This document shows, piece after piece, positions 27,496-40,640 of a stretch of 64,000 nucleotides of DNA. How positions within the stretch are numbered: the stretch's first letter is position 1; every line of letters starts with the position of its first letter. Position numbers and translations under genes: made by a program. Under the pieces are notes generated by a model. The model was not told the DNA's origin. It worked only from the letters and a program-made list of their open reading frames with translations, and did no database searches. Origin of the DNA: Gorsachius magnificus (taxonomy: Eukaryota > Chordata > Aves > Pelecaniformes > Ardeidae); NCBI GenBank assembly GCA_034008185.1, contig CM067086.1:33625007-33689006 (forward strand), given 5' to 3'.

Positions 27496-30400
27496 CTGCA
27501 AGAAATACAAATGTTGGCGGACTGCAGAATTATTTACTTGGGAAATAAAAATGAAGGGGAAAACATGGCAATGGTAATTCGTGGCTGAGCAGCCCCAAGC
27601 ACGGTTCTTTTCCCTGCATATGACAATGGTGAAAGTTCACATGAAGATTTTTTTACAGACCGCTTTGGCGACAGACCTGAGAAGCAGAAAAGACTTTTTC
27701 AAAATACGATACTTACCTAGAATGGCTGCAAAAAGTAGTGAGGTTCACCAGTTGGCTCTTCACTGTTGTCATCCTCATCCAGACTGATCACTAGTTTACT
27801 GCCTTTTCTACACCCAAGGTTGGGATCATTGGACACAACCACCCACCCCCCCCAAAAATTCTGGTTACATTTTCCCTCAACTGATAGCATTTCTCCTTCC
27901 TCTCACAGAAAAATCTCATTGCCTCTGGTTTGTGTGTTGCCCTGTAGCCAGTTTTTAAACCAGGATAAGGCAATTTTCTTCAATATCTTGTGCAATTTGT
28001 CATAGAGCAGAGAAGGATTCACACCAGTTCTAGAGTCTCTGTTCCCCTCCTTTACTCTCTTATATCTGTAGCTGAAGTTTTAACCTTTTGCCAGAAGGGG
28101 TTACCAGACCCGGTTAAGACTGAGCTTGGGATATCTCTTGGATATATCTGCTTAAAGATCTGTTTGTTTCTTTGGTAACCAATCTCCTCCCTCTGGCTTT
28201 CACAAACCCTAATATTAGCCCTTGCCCAGCTGGCAAATCCATTCATAAGATGCTTGAATCAGACGTGCTTGGCTAATTCTGTCCAACAGATTAAAATATT
28301 CTGTCAGGCCAAGAAATTGTCATACCTGAAAACATTTCACAATAGAGCACAGGATCAGCAGCGTTATTTGTAAAGACCCAGATAACCTTTCTTTTTTAAA
28401 ATCACCGTGTCAGCAATTTAAATGGATGTCTGATGGTTCATTTTGCCCTGTGGGTATGCAGAGGACACAAAAATTGCTGTGAGAAAAATCAACATTTTGG
28501 CTTGAATTTAACAAAACATGCAAATTAAGAATAGGTACAAATTAGAAAGAATAGCTTCTTTCTCTGTAGAAAGAAGGTGAATGGGAGGATGAGGAAGGAC
28601 AATGGAAAGGTGATTGGGAAGATCAAATTTTTTAGTCTTCCTTTGTTTTGTCCCAGATGATTGATCTTTTGTATGAGGGTCGACTAAGACAACTCTTAAA
28701 GGAAATGAGAAAATTACCAAAGTACTATAAACCTTACTGTTCCATCTCTTGTTCAAAGTTTTCACTTACTATCTTTAAGCAGAAAGGAACTGGAAAGAAG
28801 TATCCAAGTGATAACTTTTGTGAGCTTGGCTCTTAGAACATTTTGTGTTTAGACATTATTTTTCTATGAATTTACTATCAGTGATTATGGGAACATTAAA
28901 GCATGCTTGCAGCTACAGAACCAACGTACTTAGGCAACTTAATTTATTATTGAAGAACCTCTTTTTAAGGTTGATGCATTCGTTCCACAGGCAACTATTT
29001 TTTAAGAAAGAAAATCATCTATCTTTGACCATCTTTGATTAATTGAATTTGACATGAATTAGTGTCACTGTTTGCTGGCAAGGTGCTGATATAGCTGTTC
29101 ATCAATCTAAATCTGGCTGATTGTAATCAATGGAAAAGAGAAAAAAAAAAATCTGACTCAAGCTGAGGCATCAGCCTGACATAGGACAAAATGTTTTCAT
29201 TGAAGCCATTGCCCTCTGGAGGGGGAATGAAAAATCACAGAAGGATTAGGTAAAAATTTCCTTTTATGTCACTGTGTAACTGAATTTATGCTTTACAGCC
29301 CAGGAGTGGTTCTACAGGCTGGTGCAAAAAGGAATGCTCTGTCAGAAGAGCCACAGTGGCCACAGTGCTTGTGTCAGTGAAGGAGAACTAATCCCCATCT
29401 GTCTGTCCCATTGCTCTCCTCCCATTTATCTCTAAACTCTTTATCTCTAAACTCACTGGACATCCACCCTACAACAGATGTACTTTCTCTTCCAACTTCA
29501 TCTTGGATCCCTTCCAAGCTGGTGTCATCCCTCTTTATTTGCCAAAATATTTTTTTTATGCAATCCCTAAAGAATTCTTGCCTGCCTGATGTCAGAGTCT
29601 GTATTCCATCCTCTTTCTTGACCTTTCGGCTGGTTTTGTTTGGGGTTTTTTGTTTTGTTTTGTTGGGGCTTTTTTATTATCTCGATTACCCTTTCCTTCT
29701 TGATCATTTATTCTTGCAAGGTTTTGAGAAATTGTGTTCTCTTCTTTTTATCCCTCTAGTTTCATGTCTGGCTTCTATTTAAATAGACTCTTTTTCTCCT
29801 GTCTCTGAGAACTTCACAGGGATTGATAGCTTATATCTTGCATAATCACATTTAAGTATCACCTTTAACAGAATATGAACGAAAGCGAGCTCCTTCCTGC
29901 TCCGACTTTGCCTATATATCCTCCCTGTGTTGCAGGGAAAATGACAATATCTCACAGTGGTCTTTCCAGTTTGACTTATAGCAATCTGGTATCTCCTGAC
30001 TACAAATCTGGTGACTGTTTTAACCCTAAGTGGGACAGATGCACCAGCCATCTGAAGGAATGTAACAGCACTACTAGTCCACCTGTAGGGCTGTGTTCAA
30101 TGTCTAGTGTTTCAAAGAAGAGTGCAAAATACAAAAGTCTGGAAGGTAAATTGTGCATTAAGCAAGAAAAAAAAAAATCTCTTGGCCTCCACAACCCAGC
30201 AAACAGAAACCCTGAATTTTGAAATCAATAGAGCAATCCAATTTAATCTCAGCCTTCCTTGAAGCAGGACAACGAATACCAAGGATTCAAATACGGTCAC
30301 ATTTTTCTCCTCGATAGCATCTAGAACTATTCCTTAATTCCTATCCAGTAACTACATTTTGCATTCATGTTCATCTGGGTGGCTGAAACATCTTCCTCTC

Positions 30401-30768
30401 TGGCTTCTTGTGTCCTCTGCCACTCCTTAATCCTCCAGATCTGAAATTGCACAACTCCAAGTAAGGTCACGGTATTTACAAATAGGGTCATAAACCCAAG
30501 AGAAGTTCAGCTGTAGAAAAAGGTGAATCTCCAGGAGAGAGAGGTCTCAAGTCTGGGGTACTACTCATTTCTTAATGAGGGGTCTCAAGCCCAGGAGTAG
30601 AGTCATTCCCAGATGGATGCCCCAAAGTAAAGCTGGAAGTGAGGTTGTTAATGCAACAGTTTTTAGTTTGTTTTTAATCCAGACAAATAATGGTTAATAA
30701 AAATTATCTTTCTTGCCACCATTTTCCCTTCCCCTATTAAGTTATACTCAAATTAATTATTACCTTAC
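27496..30768 (-). other. Presumed GARIN2 intron or 3' flank
   Basis: AT-rich sequence with no recognisable exon or repeat family. A 115-codon plus-strand frame (29875-30222) is the only long frame, and I could not match it to anything. A short 15-bp direct repeat (TTTATCTCTAAACTC) occurs twice near 29425-29455. Confidence 0.3.
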
Positions 30769-30927
30769 CTGGCTCTTTATATCTGTTTGCTGCTGCTTCT
30801 TTCTTGAGTAGTTTCTCCTTGGTTTTGTATGTTACCCTCCTTATGATCATATACCTGTCTGTCTTTTTGGTCTTGTTTTGGTGATCTGTGTGTCCTCCTC
30901 TGCACAATTCTCTGTCTTTGGTTTGAT
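30769..30927 (-). CDS. GARIN2: Tentative GARIN2 exon 5 (two possible frames)
   Basis: On the minus strand an acceptor (TATTTATTCAAG) ends at 30928, and a strong donor (CCAG|GTAAGG) follows 30769. Two frames are open, and each fits a different donor of the preceding exon. One ends at an in-frame TAA at 30779-30777 after a very basic, glutamine-rich tail. The other stays open to the donor, gives a lysine-rich segment (KTKEKLLKKEAAANRYKEP) and joins in phase to the exon at 27495. Lysine/arginine-rich C-terminal tails suit FAM71 proteins, but I cannot confirm the sequence by homology. Confidence 0.4.
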
Positions 30928-31334
30928 CTTGAATAAATATATAAGGACCTAAAGTACATATTTAAGTCTTTCTGGAAAAAAAAAAAACCTGCTTTTTGGT
31001 TTATCACAATTATTAATTTGTATCGAAATCCACTCTGTTCTTCCCCGATTTGCCATTTACATGCTGGATGTATCGTAAAGCCCAAGGTCAAGACAGGATT
31101 TTTTTTGGATTTTAGTGCTAACCTGTCCTAGTGGCAACTTTCACCTGCTTTTTACTGGGTTTTACTTTGTTTTAATCTGTGAATAGAAGGCAAAAGCCAC
31201 TTTTCACTTCTACTCTTTTTACTCTGCGGAGCTTCTTTTCTTATACTCATAAACGTACCTAAGTATATTTGTAAAGAAATAAAAACCTATGAGACAACTC
31301 CCAGGGAAGAACCAACAAAAGTTTCAACAGTTGA

Positions 31335-31363
31335 TACCACCTAAGGAAAATACTTAGGTGGTA
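31335..31363. repeat. Perfect 11-bp inverted repeat (hairpin)
   Basis: TACCACCTAAG and its exact reverse complement CTTAGGTGGTA flank a 7-base spacer (GAAAATA). No surrounding gene or known element explains it. Confidence 0.9.
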
Positions 31364-33889
31364 AATCCTAATGAAAGAAGACACTTGAGGTTTTCGGATT
31401 CTTCCCAGGAGTGATCATCTTTCCTGAAAGGCAGTGGTAATTATGTTAATGATGAGACCCTCCTGTCTGATAATGCTGCAATGTAAAGCTTAAGCTTTAT
31501 GTATTTATCAGTCAAAAGTGTGACACTACAGCGTATTGTTCACATATTCTGTAAATGAGAAATGCAGTAAACCTTTCTCTTGAAAGCAAACTCGATGTGC
31601 AGTAAGACAGATGTAAGATACCATAAGACATACATAAACAACGTAATTTTTCTTCTTGTTCCCTTTTTCTAAATCTTCACTGAAATAATCTTGCACACTA
31701 TGATTTACTTACCAGTCTTGTTTGGTGTAAGTTTTCAGCTTGTGTATCCCTGTTATATTTTAATTACTGCTGCAAAAAGATTTGTGGGCAGTACTGTACC
31801 TTTATCCACATGGATGTCTGAATATGACAAGAGGCAGAATCACCTTCAAAATTATTCTTAAAACTTTCATCTGAATATTCCCCTTGTTTTTGAGCTTACT
31901 TTCAGCACATTATAAACAACATCTGGGTCAGTTAACTGCCAGCCAGCATGTCTGTTCCTCAACATTAAAAGCAATACTTAAAGTCCATTTTATTTGAATC
32001 CATAATGCATAAGTCTTATAGGAAATATTCTGAAACTAGAATTAAAAGATACCAACATTTTTTTTTCTTTGGGAAACATGCTCAGAAAAATCCTTTATAC
32101 ATCATTTCATCATATGCATAAATCTGGAGTGGCACAGCACAGAGGAAATTCAGGTGTGACATCCAGTCCCTTTGTGGAAGTCCATGCTGATCCCAACATA
32201 ACGTCTTCCTTACAGACATAAGATGCCAATAGATTTCCATTGCCAACTCATGAGCAACAGAGATGTATTTCAGATAGTTGCTTGATTTGTGAAAATGAAT
32301 TATAAGGGATAGCACCAAATAGACTTGTCGTAGGTTGCCATAACCAAAGCAGGTATACTTAATTACCTTTCCCAAGAAAGCAATAGCAGCTACACAATCG
32401 TCTTTAAGGAAGAAAAAAAATTCTTCTGATACTAACAGAATAATTGTTTCCACATAGCTTTGTGGAACTATATGGCTGGCCTTTACTAGCCTTGGATAAA
32501 TCTATAAGCTGCAGTGCCAATTCTATACCGTTCTCATGAATCTGCATCTTGACAGAAAGTTGCAAAAACTGTTTTGGAATATATTGCATGAATACTGCTC
32601 TATTTTGCAGTATTTCCTAAAAAGTGGAGTCAGCACATTATTCTTGGTAGCTCTACTGCTTGCAGGATCTTCAATGACTGTCATTCTCCCAGCAGTAATT
32701 TTTTCTTTCAGAGGAGCTGATAGACTGTATTGGCTCGTTGAGCCAACACTGCATACCAGTCTACTGAATCAGCTCAGTATAAGACTGTTTTGGTATGTAA
32801 CCCAGCAAGCATCCATGCTGAGTTATTTTTCTTTGCTCCAGGCACAGCAATTAAGAGGTATTTTTTACTACATTTGCGATGCAGGCAATTCAGGCTTCTT
32901 CCCAGTGTTGTAGTCTGTGAAACACAATACTCTGAAGTTGCTTATTCTTTGCAGCACTGACTGAGCATTTTAGATTGGATTCCAGTAAACTGAGGCTGAA
33001 TAGTAGTTCCATTTGCATGGTGCAGCAGTCCTTTGTCCCACCCTGTCTCTTGGGCCACAAGTACTAAGAGTGACTATTTTTGGCAGCACAATGTATTGTC
33101 TCAGACTGATCCTGGTTTCTGCAGGTAAAGAACTGTATCTACCTGTTCAGTCAGTGAAGAGAAACACAGTGCTCAAGAGTTGTAATTATTCTGTGTCACA
33201 TCATAAATTCACTTCATAAATTGTGTATCATTCAAGTACTTACCACCCCTTGAGCAGAAAATACGCTGTACAACCATTTTCTCAGGGACCACCTAAAGGT
33301 TTTTTCCTTGTCAATAATTGCTACTTTGCTCTTTTGATAAACAGAATGTAGAATTTTTTTTTTTTTCACGGTGGAAAATAACGTTGGAATCTCCAGTTAT
33401 ATTGAATGCTATTTTGCTTTTGTTCATGTTTTGGGTGATATCTGGAATTTCAGTTTGCCACTACTTGTTTCTTATGGCATCCTAGGCTGGAATCTGATTA
33501 CACATGGGCTGCCCTCAAAGAGTAATCAGTAAATTTATATTCTCAAGGAACATTAGATTGGCATCTGTCTCCTCGGAAGTTGTGAATTATGTATGCCCTC
33601 TGTGCTCATTTGGAGGAAAGCATACTGAGTCTTCCATCTCCCGTGCTTAGCTGTGCTTGTGCAGAACTTAAGCTTCAAAACTTCGCTAAAATAGTGCACA
33701 CGCTGTAAACTGCACAGGAATGTCCCAATGACAGGTAGCAAGAGCAGCAGCAGGTGTTTAGTTAATGCAAAATGCTTTGTAGTGCAGCAAGTATGTTCTG
33801 GCAAAAATGCTGCTACGTATTCCAATAGGATAGCAATGTTTATAGTGTCTAAATAATACTAACGGTAACAACAATACCAAATCCTTATA

Positions 33890-34045
33890 TAAGGTTTCTT
33901 GTTAGTACATTGCACAGTGATTTTCAAAAGAGGTCTGGCTATCTTTACTCTACAAATGAAGAAGCTGAGGAACAAAAAGGTAAAGTGGTTTCCCACATTC
34001 ATCTAGAAGTTCACTGGCAGAAATAAAACCTGTGTTAGTATGATT
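33890..34045 (-). mobile_element. MIR-type SINE fragment
   Basis: The plus strand shows the reverse complement of the MIR core: a degenerate CTTTACTCTACAAATGAAG, then AGCTGAGGAACAAAAAGG, TAAAGTGG.TTCCCACATTCAT and TTCACTGGCAGAAATAAAAC. These line up with the conserved 'lower counts, cleared background' MIR segment (AAATGAGGAAACTGAGGCACAGAGAGG...AAGTGGCAGAG). It is a diverged amniote-wide SINE with approximate ends. Confidence 0.6.
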
Positions 34046-34064
34046 TTGTGCCCACTACATGATA

Positions 34065-34108
34065 CTGCTCTCTATCACTGTCCCCCTGCTCTCTATCACT
34101 GTCCCTCT
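34065..34108 (+). repeat. 22-bp tandem duplication
   Basis: TGCTCTCTATCACTGTCCCC is repeated head to tail, the second copy with a single change near its end. Confidence 0.8.
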
Positions 34109-37100
34109 GCAATGTTCTGAAAGTTGCTTGCATGAGAAGCTCTCCTAACCTTATATAAAAATATAAGCCATAGTCAGGTATTAGAAAGTTAATTCAAGCA
34201 TCTATTTCTTTGCCTTCTGCTGCAAACTACAAGTCTTCTCCCTGAAAAACGGTCTCAGTCACTGAAAAATACAGATTCCACTGCCAAGGATGAAAATTTA
34301 TTTGTTGTTGCTATTTGTGAACCAATACAGAGGCATACAGTTTGTACTTCATTAATAGTTAATTGTACAACAGTAAGAGGTTATGAATGGAATTGAAGTC
34401 TGCAGGGGAATTTTTTTCTTCCGTGTGTACATCTTTTCATTGTTCCAACTGCATCTGATGTCCAGGATGTTTGCTTTATTTTCTTTTATTCCTTCTTACT
34501 GACTAATCACCTGGGATATTACTTGAAGCAGCCTACTTGACTTACTGCCACTCTTTTGATTTTCTGAAAAGAAACATGATGAGCATGAGGAAAACACCGC
34601 AGGAAGGCAGAGAATTAAAAGAAAGCAGCACAAGGAGTCAGAAGAGAGAAAAGGAGAGAGAAGATAAGCGTACACCAAGAACCACAAAGAAAGAACAAGC
34701 AACCAGAGGGAATTGCTTTGCCTTTGTGGGGAGTTTACTAGTGGGAGCTTACTAGAATTCCTGCTCTGCATTCCAAACTGGCCTTTCCCCAGTCTCTCCC
34801 ATGCTATTCACCTCCTTCAGGCACTCCTAGAAGCTGTCTCACCTACTTACCTCACAGCAGAAATCATCTTTAGTCCTTGCAGAACACCTGAGAGGTGTGA
34901 AAAGCCTGTGCATAGCTGGTATCAGTTGACATGATATTGTCATACTTTTCAGCTGCCTGAGGGTATGTGAAGATCATTTCCATTCTCCACTGAAAGATGA
35001 TCAGCAGGTTGTGAAGAGAACAGAGTCTGCAGGTCTAAGTAAGCCCAGGAGGAGCACACGTTGCCTTTGCCTCAATATGGCAAATTCGGGAACTGATAGT
35101 AGAATGCAGACTGGGAGCGGCATGACCAGAAAATGAAGAAAAAGCAGGGAGACACAATTGCACAGGAGGAAGAATACATCTTTGGAGGAAGGTACCATTT
35201 AAAAAGAGGAAGAGGCACAGAGCAGGGTTGAAAGAACGTGGAGGGTGAGAAAAAAGGGAAAAAAAAAGTGACTGGGAAAAAGGACCAGTTAGAGAAAGAA
35301 GCAAAGATTATAACAGAAGGAAAACAACGAGCAATACAATCAGCTATTTTTTTTCCCTATAGAAAATATCTTGCAAATATATGACTACAAAATTAATATC
35401 TAAAAGTAATTGTTTATATAGACTAGAAAATGGGGACAAAACTCTAGAAGGAAAGAGACTGAAATAAATAGGCATGGTCCCCTTCCCTCAAGGCAACAAA
35501 TCCAAATGCTAGATTCGTCAAGACAGTTTTGGGGTTTTTTTCTGGATGGTATTATGGTGGCTTGTGTGCAATAGAAAATACATGAAGCATTTCTGTTCTG
35601 ATTGCTTTACTACTTCTCTATTATTACAGCTTTTGCAATAAAATCACAAGAAATAAAATATTGTAGCACTAAGCCCCAGTAAAATATAATTTAGGTGTTT
35701 TAGCACTATATGTATGTCTCAGACTATTTTAAAATGCAGGAAATGAATTTGAAATGAGAGTGTAATTAATTTAGTACTTTGCACAAATTTGTTATTGCTG
35801 ATTGAATATATGTCATTATTTGCCTGCATTTAATGTGGAGTGCTGAAATAAGTTCTTGAGCATGTACTAATTTATATCTCCCCATAGCCCATTGCTCTCT
35901 GTCAGTACCCCCATTTCTAAATGAATGGGTGTTAGGAGAGGAAGAGAATGAAAGGAGCATAACAATGAGATATTAAAATGATTCATGTAGCAAAGTGTAT
36001 GTAGAGACGCAACAAGATTTTCAGGCAGATAGATGTGTATTAGTGGATGGAGAGATGTGTGCACACAGAAAAATTGAGAAAAGCAGTTAAATGAGAGCAT
36101 ATCATAAACCAAAATACTTTTCCTTCCAGGTCATGCAGATGACTAAGATCACCAACTGGCAATTACGACAATGAACTGCATGCAGCCCACCAGCCAGCCA
36201 CAAAGAGGAGCACAGAGTAGCATCATGTTCACAAAAAAAAAAAAAAATCAGATTGATTGAAGAAGAGCTCAAACTTTTGTGACTTGCAAAATGGAGAAGC
36301 ATGCAGAGGAAGACTGCAGAAGCTTTTGTTCAAGAGACTGATTCGCTCACATGCAGAACGGTAATGAGTTTAGACATAAAGTAAGGGGCATCAATAAGCT
36401 AAGTGGCTCCAATTTTTGTCATTCCTGGGCAGGCATAGATAACTGTTTAATCACTGGCAAGAAATGGAAAAGTATAAACAAGGGGAACATTAATAAAGAC
36501 TGTCTTTAGGTGCCTGCTTGTTCCAGCTGGATATTCTATAGAGATTTGTGCAGAAATGCAGGATGTCAGAAAGGACGCTAATGCTAATCCCAACATGACA
36601 TTGTGGAGAGTGCTCCAAAACGTGTCCACTTTCTACTTGAAACATGAGTCCAGACCTCATGCTTGAGGATGCTGCAGAAACACTATCTGGAAGTAAATTC
36701 ATGCTCAGACATGGGTTTTTGGGAAGCCTTACAGCACACTGGAAGAGGAGGTATGGGCCAGCATTATCTCTTTGAAGCATCCTAGGCATGCAGCTTTCTC
36801 ACCCTTTCCACTATCCTCTATTTTATCTGATTTTGCAATGAAGTTTCAATAGCTGCCATCAGGCAAACAAGTCAAACATCAAGGCCTTTCTAGAAGAAAC
36901 CTGACACTGAACCCTGGAAGGAGAGATGTGATCACAGCAGGGAATGAGCACAGGGAACCTTCTAATAATATGGCCACACCAGTGCTGATCTATTGGCAAT
37001 GTGGACATGTGTTCTAAAGAACTCCCAGCTCATGAAGTTTCAGCTTTTCTCATCTATTACTGAAGTAGGAATAGCAATGAGGAAGTGAGTAAATATCAGA

Positions 37101-37162
37101 AAAACTGTCATACCTGAAGTCTGTAATTTTTTTCCACTTTTTTGCTTTGTTGTATTTGTCCT

Positions 37163-37181
37163 AAAAAAAAAAAAAAAAAAA
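37163..37181 (+). repeat. A19 homopolymer
   Basis: Uninterrupted run of 19 A. Confidence 0.95.
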
Positions 37182-38102
37182 TCGGGAAAAAAAACATTAT
37201 GCCATTGCCAACAAACTCAGGAAAAAGTCTTACCCTAGTAATATCACTATGTACCAGGATCGGTATTAAATAGGTGCTCTTTTAATCTCTTTCTGTCTGC
37301 AGTAGAAACATGTATTGCTAAATGATGTAGTAAACCTTGTTTGGAAGTGCAGGCTTCCACACAGAGATACTTGAATGTTATAGACTGCACTTAGGTATGA
37401 CACACCTGAATATAGCACACGGCTGAACACATCGCTTAGGGCCTAGGTGTAGCTTGAGAAGTGATTATGTTGAAGTCTTGTTCTTTGTTGTCATGCAGAT
37501 GCTAATGTAAGTGACAGTTTTCATTTCCTTCTGCCATCTAACTTTTGCTTGCCTACTTTGTGCAACACCACCAACAAAAAAATCTGCTCCTTTTCTGCAC
37601 AAGCCCAGATGGATCTGACAGTGAAGGAGATACAGAAAAGACAGATTTCTGGAGCCAGGACATGTTGCTGATTTTGGGCAGAAAGGAAACACTGAGTCTT
37701 CCGTATGCTATATGATTCCAACATACACTGGGCATCTAAATCAAAGCTGCCTGTATGCAGATCCTTCAGCATTCAAGGAGACCGCTAGCACTTAAGTCAC
37801 TGAACATTCATGCACTTTGGCTTGATTGCCCCTCTGTGTGGACCCAGGGGGTGGGAGGGTGGGCAGTGGGAATGGTCTTTCAAAAGTATCTAAACATCTG
37901 AGAAATGGAAGTCTGGATACTTGGAAATCCCCCTCTAGATTCTTCAGCTTGCTAATCCATTAAAGCATTAGGAAAAAACACAGTAACCCTGAAAAGGTGT
38001 GGCAATAGTAGATTTTCTGAAGACGAAAATACAACACATTTTACTTTTCAAAGTCAGCAGCAGAAACTAAGCATATGAGAATCATTTTGCAAACATACCT
38101 AC

Positions 38103-38341
38103 CTACTTTTCCTCTTTTCTGTGCTTTTGCTCTTCTTTGTCTCCAGAGGATCTATATTCTTTGATTGCATGGTGGTTTCTTGCCTAGTTGGTTTTGGGGG
38201 GCTGTGGAAGGCTTCCCCTTTCCTTCCACTCTCTTCTGTGGGACCCATAGTACCTGAGAGGTGATCTTGGTTGGAGGAGGTTTGTTTAGTAAGTTCATCT
38301 TCTTCTGTTTTGGGCTTAGGGACATCTTGGGGGTTGTCCCT
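38103..38341 (-). CDS. GARIN2: GARIN2 exon 4, charged linker
   Basis: On the minus strand a pyrimidine-rich acceptor (TTTTCCTTTTTCCTTCAAG) ends at 38342. The exon starts in phase 0, exactly as exon 3 ends. It encodes about 79 residues of low-complexity, hydrophilic sequence rich in K, E, T, S and P (starting RDNPQDVPKPKTEEDEL), with a basic end (KKSKSTEKRKS). This is the usual disordered tail after a GARIN domain. At its 3' end three donors overlap in AAAAGTAGGTAGGTATGT: cuts after 38107, 38103 or 38099. The last includes a stop TAG (38101-38099), so the protein could end here. The choice decides which frame the next exon uses. Confidence 0.7.
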
Positions 38342-39774
38342 CTTGAAGGAAAAAGGAAAAGTTAACATACAGTAGCAATTGACATAATAAAGAGCTCTGC
38401 ACAGAGCTGATAACAGCAACTGGAACTTTGTGGTCATTTCCTATATAGTAGTCCCCTAGATACAGAGCCTAGTCTTTGACATCGGAGAGGAGAGAAAGCA
38501 GAAAACCCAGAAGAAAGGTGGCTGTTCAGGGACAGTTGAATCAGGAAAATATCAATTAAGAAATTTTATGAATCCTATACTTACTTTCTCCTAACAACGT
38601 ATGCATTCTTGACTTAACCAATATGGTTGTGGGATGTGGCTGTGCAGATTTTTCAGCCAAACCTGAGTCCTATACTTTCTGCAAATCTAAGCTGAATATG
38701 CTAGTTTCCCCCCTAGATTTTCTTCAGTCATCCCTTTAACCTCATCACTGATTTTTCTTGAAAGAATAATCTCTCACAGCTCTCTCCTCCCTCCAAAATT
38801 CAATTTTTTTCTAGTCCCCTTGTATTTTTTCTGATGTATGCACACAGTGCTGTTCCTTCTCTCTGCTACCCACGGTCAGGAAGATGGGAGCTCATGGGCG
38901 CAGAGAAAAGATGTCCATGCAGCACTGAGCACTGGCCAGGTGATTGTGGGTTTTTTCTTCTCCCTGTGAATGTGCCTCTGCTTGGCTGAGAGCTGGGTTG
39001 GCTTGAGTGGGAACTGAAGACCAGTCAGTGTCTGTGCTGGCAAAAATGTTGTTTGCTTGGAACTTAGCTTTAAACTATTAACCATGCAAGTTCCTTCCTA
39101 AGTGTGACTCTTAAGATCATAGGTCCCTTCTGTGCTTTAATGAAATTTCTATTTGTGATATGGTTTCTAGGACTCTGAGGCATTTTTGCTGACCCTCACT
39201 GTTGTTCTTCCTGTCTTAGCTACAGCGAGCAGCTGCCTTCTGCCTGTCTGGCTGCCCGCTGTAGCATTTGCCTCAAGAACCTTCTCTTTCTGGCCTTCAA
39301 ATGGATCAAATGCCTTTGCCCTCTTTGCTTATTAGTTGTCAGTCCCTGCATGGGTCTCAGCTGTGCCAGGTCTTTCCTTCTCTGCTTTTTATCAGTGGGT
39401 TGTGGAATTCAGTCAAAAAGAAACATTTAAGAACATACACCCAACAATGAGGGAAAACTAAATACCAAACTATAAGTATTTATTGCTGATATAATAATGA
39501 TAATAAATTATTTAGATAAATATTTATTGATACAATAAAAATCTATTGATTTCCAAAAATTTATCAGGGCTATGCTGTGCCTAGCATCCTCACTCCTGTT
39601 GCCCTGAAATTCTGTAAGGAGTTTACAGCAAGCCGATTATTTTGATAAACAGAACAGTAGCTCCTTCAAAGCACACAAAAACTTTGACTTGAGAGATAGT
39701 AAAGAATATTAGCATAAGTGGTACTTTCTGATTGGTCAGCTTGAACTTTTGATACCTATTTTCTAAAGACTCAC
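38342..39774 (-). other. GARIN2: GARIN2 intron 3
   Basis: Intron between exons 3 and 4, with a GTGAGT donor and a CAAG acceptor. No repeat or further exon recognised. Confidence 0.7.
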
Positions 39775-40039
39775 ATTTCCAGGTGGGTTGTTTGGACTGG
39801 GAGCTTTCTTGTGACATGTGCCAAAATCCTTGGATTTTACATTGACTTTGGTATTGCTGGTATTTTCTGGGGGTTTCAGGAGAGAGATGAGCTGCAGCCA
39901 CAGGTGGAATAGGTGCTGTTGCTTGTCTGGTGGGGCACAGAGCTCTAGATAATAGGAACGGCCATTTACTAATTTTAACAGGAGGTGATGCTTATCTGTG
40001 CTGTGGACAGAGAGTTCCACAAACTGCAAAGGGAAGAAC
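39775..40039 (-). CDS. GARIN2: GARIN2 exon 3, second half of GARIN domain
   Basis: 265-base minus-strand exon between acceptor TTTTTTTTTTATAG (ends 40040) and donor AAT|GTGAGT. Its first base completes the split arginine codon from exon 2. It reads FFPLQFVELSVHS, then a segment with LLLKLVNGRSYYLELCAPPD, then HLFHLWLQLISLLKPP. This is the strongly conserved C-terminal half of the FAM71/GARIN domain (PF12480 type): a beta-rich, PH-like core ending in a helix with a W and the LLxPP end. The rest (about 30 residues) is a polar linker. GARIN proteins bind GTP-loaded RAB2 at the Golgi, and GARIN2 is reported as testis-biased in mammals. Confidence 0.93.
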
Positions 40040-40640
40040 CTATAAAAAAAAAAGGTGAAAACTTATCATTAAGCGCACGTGGAGATTCCTCTCAAAGAAG
40101 ATATTGTCTCTGTCAGACCTACAGATAGAATAAGACTAAAAGTGAGAAACTGGAATAGGAGGAAGCTGCTGAGTGGATCTAGACACTCTTCTTATGAGTG
40201 CCTCTAGCTGATTGTGGAAGAAACACTGGGCAGCAGTGCACAGAATGGAGGCAAAAGAAGTTGGCTTCTCTACAATGCCTTTATTCCACTGCCCTATCCC
40301 CTGACAATCCTCTACCCCCAATCTTCCTACCAGCTTCCAGCTTCTGATATATTTAGAAAAAGGTTTATTAAGTATTCATAGTCATCATCTATCTTTATGG
40401 ATGTGGGTAGCGTTGGCTTGAAATGATAACTGGAGCGGGGCCTAAAAATGTGTGCTTAAATTCAAGTGATTCTCCTAATATTACTGTGCTAGTAGTGGGA
40501 CAAAGAGTCACTGCAAATACGAGGTCTGTTAATAAACTGACCCTTAAAAGAAGGAAAACACTGTATGAAAATGGGAAATACATTTATATTTCTTATTTAC
40601 TCTTCAAAGAAATATTTAACCCTTCTCAGTGCTAACTCAC

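Larger units (their letters stand above)
30928..38102 (-). other. GARIN2: Presumed GARIN2 intron
   Basis: About 7 kb, mostly AT-rich. It contains a MIR-like fragment near 33.9-34.05 kb, the perfect hairpin at 31335 and an A19 tract at 37163. No other exon is recognised. If GARIN2 really ends in the exon at 38341, this is intergenic. Confidence 0.35.

Noticed and set aside
29875..30222. 115-codon plus-strand frame between GARIN2 candidate exons
   Set aside because: Composition looks fairly protein-like, but no family, promoter, or splice sites could be supported.
30777..31091. Complete 104-codon minus-strand frame as an independent small gene
   Set aside because: The part right of 30927 precedes a splice acceptor and is pyrimidine-tract-like when read on the minus strand. 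Only 30927-30769 is retained, as a tentative GARIN2 exon.
37590..37690. Protein-like plus-strand stretch (QMDLTVKEIQKRQISG)
   Set aside because: Only about 22 codons before a stop, no splice sites in the right places, and on the opposite strand to GARIN2.
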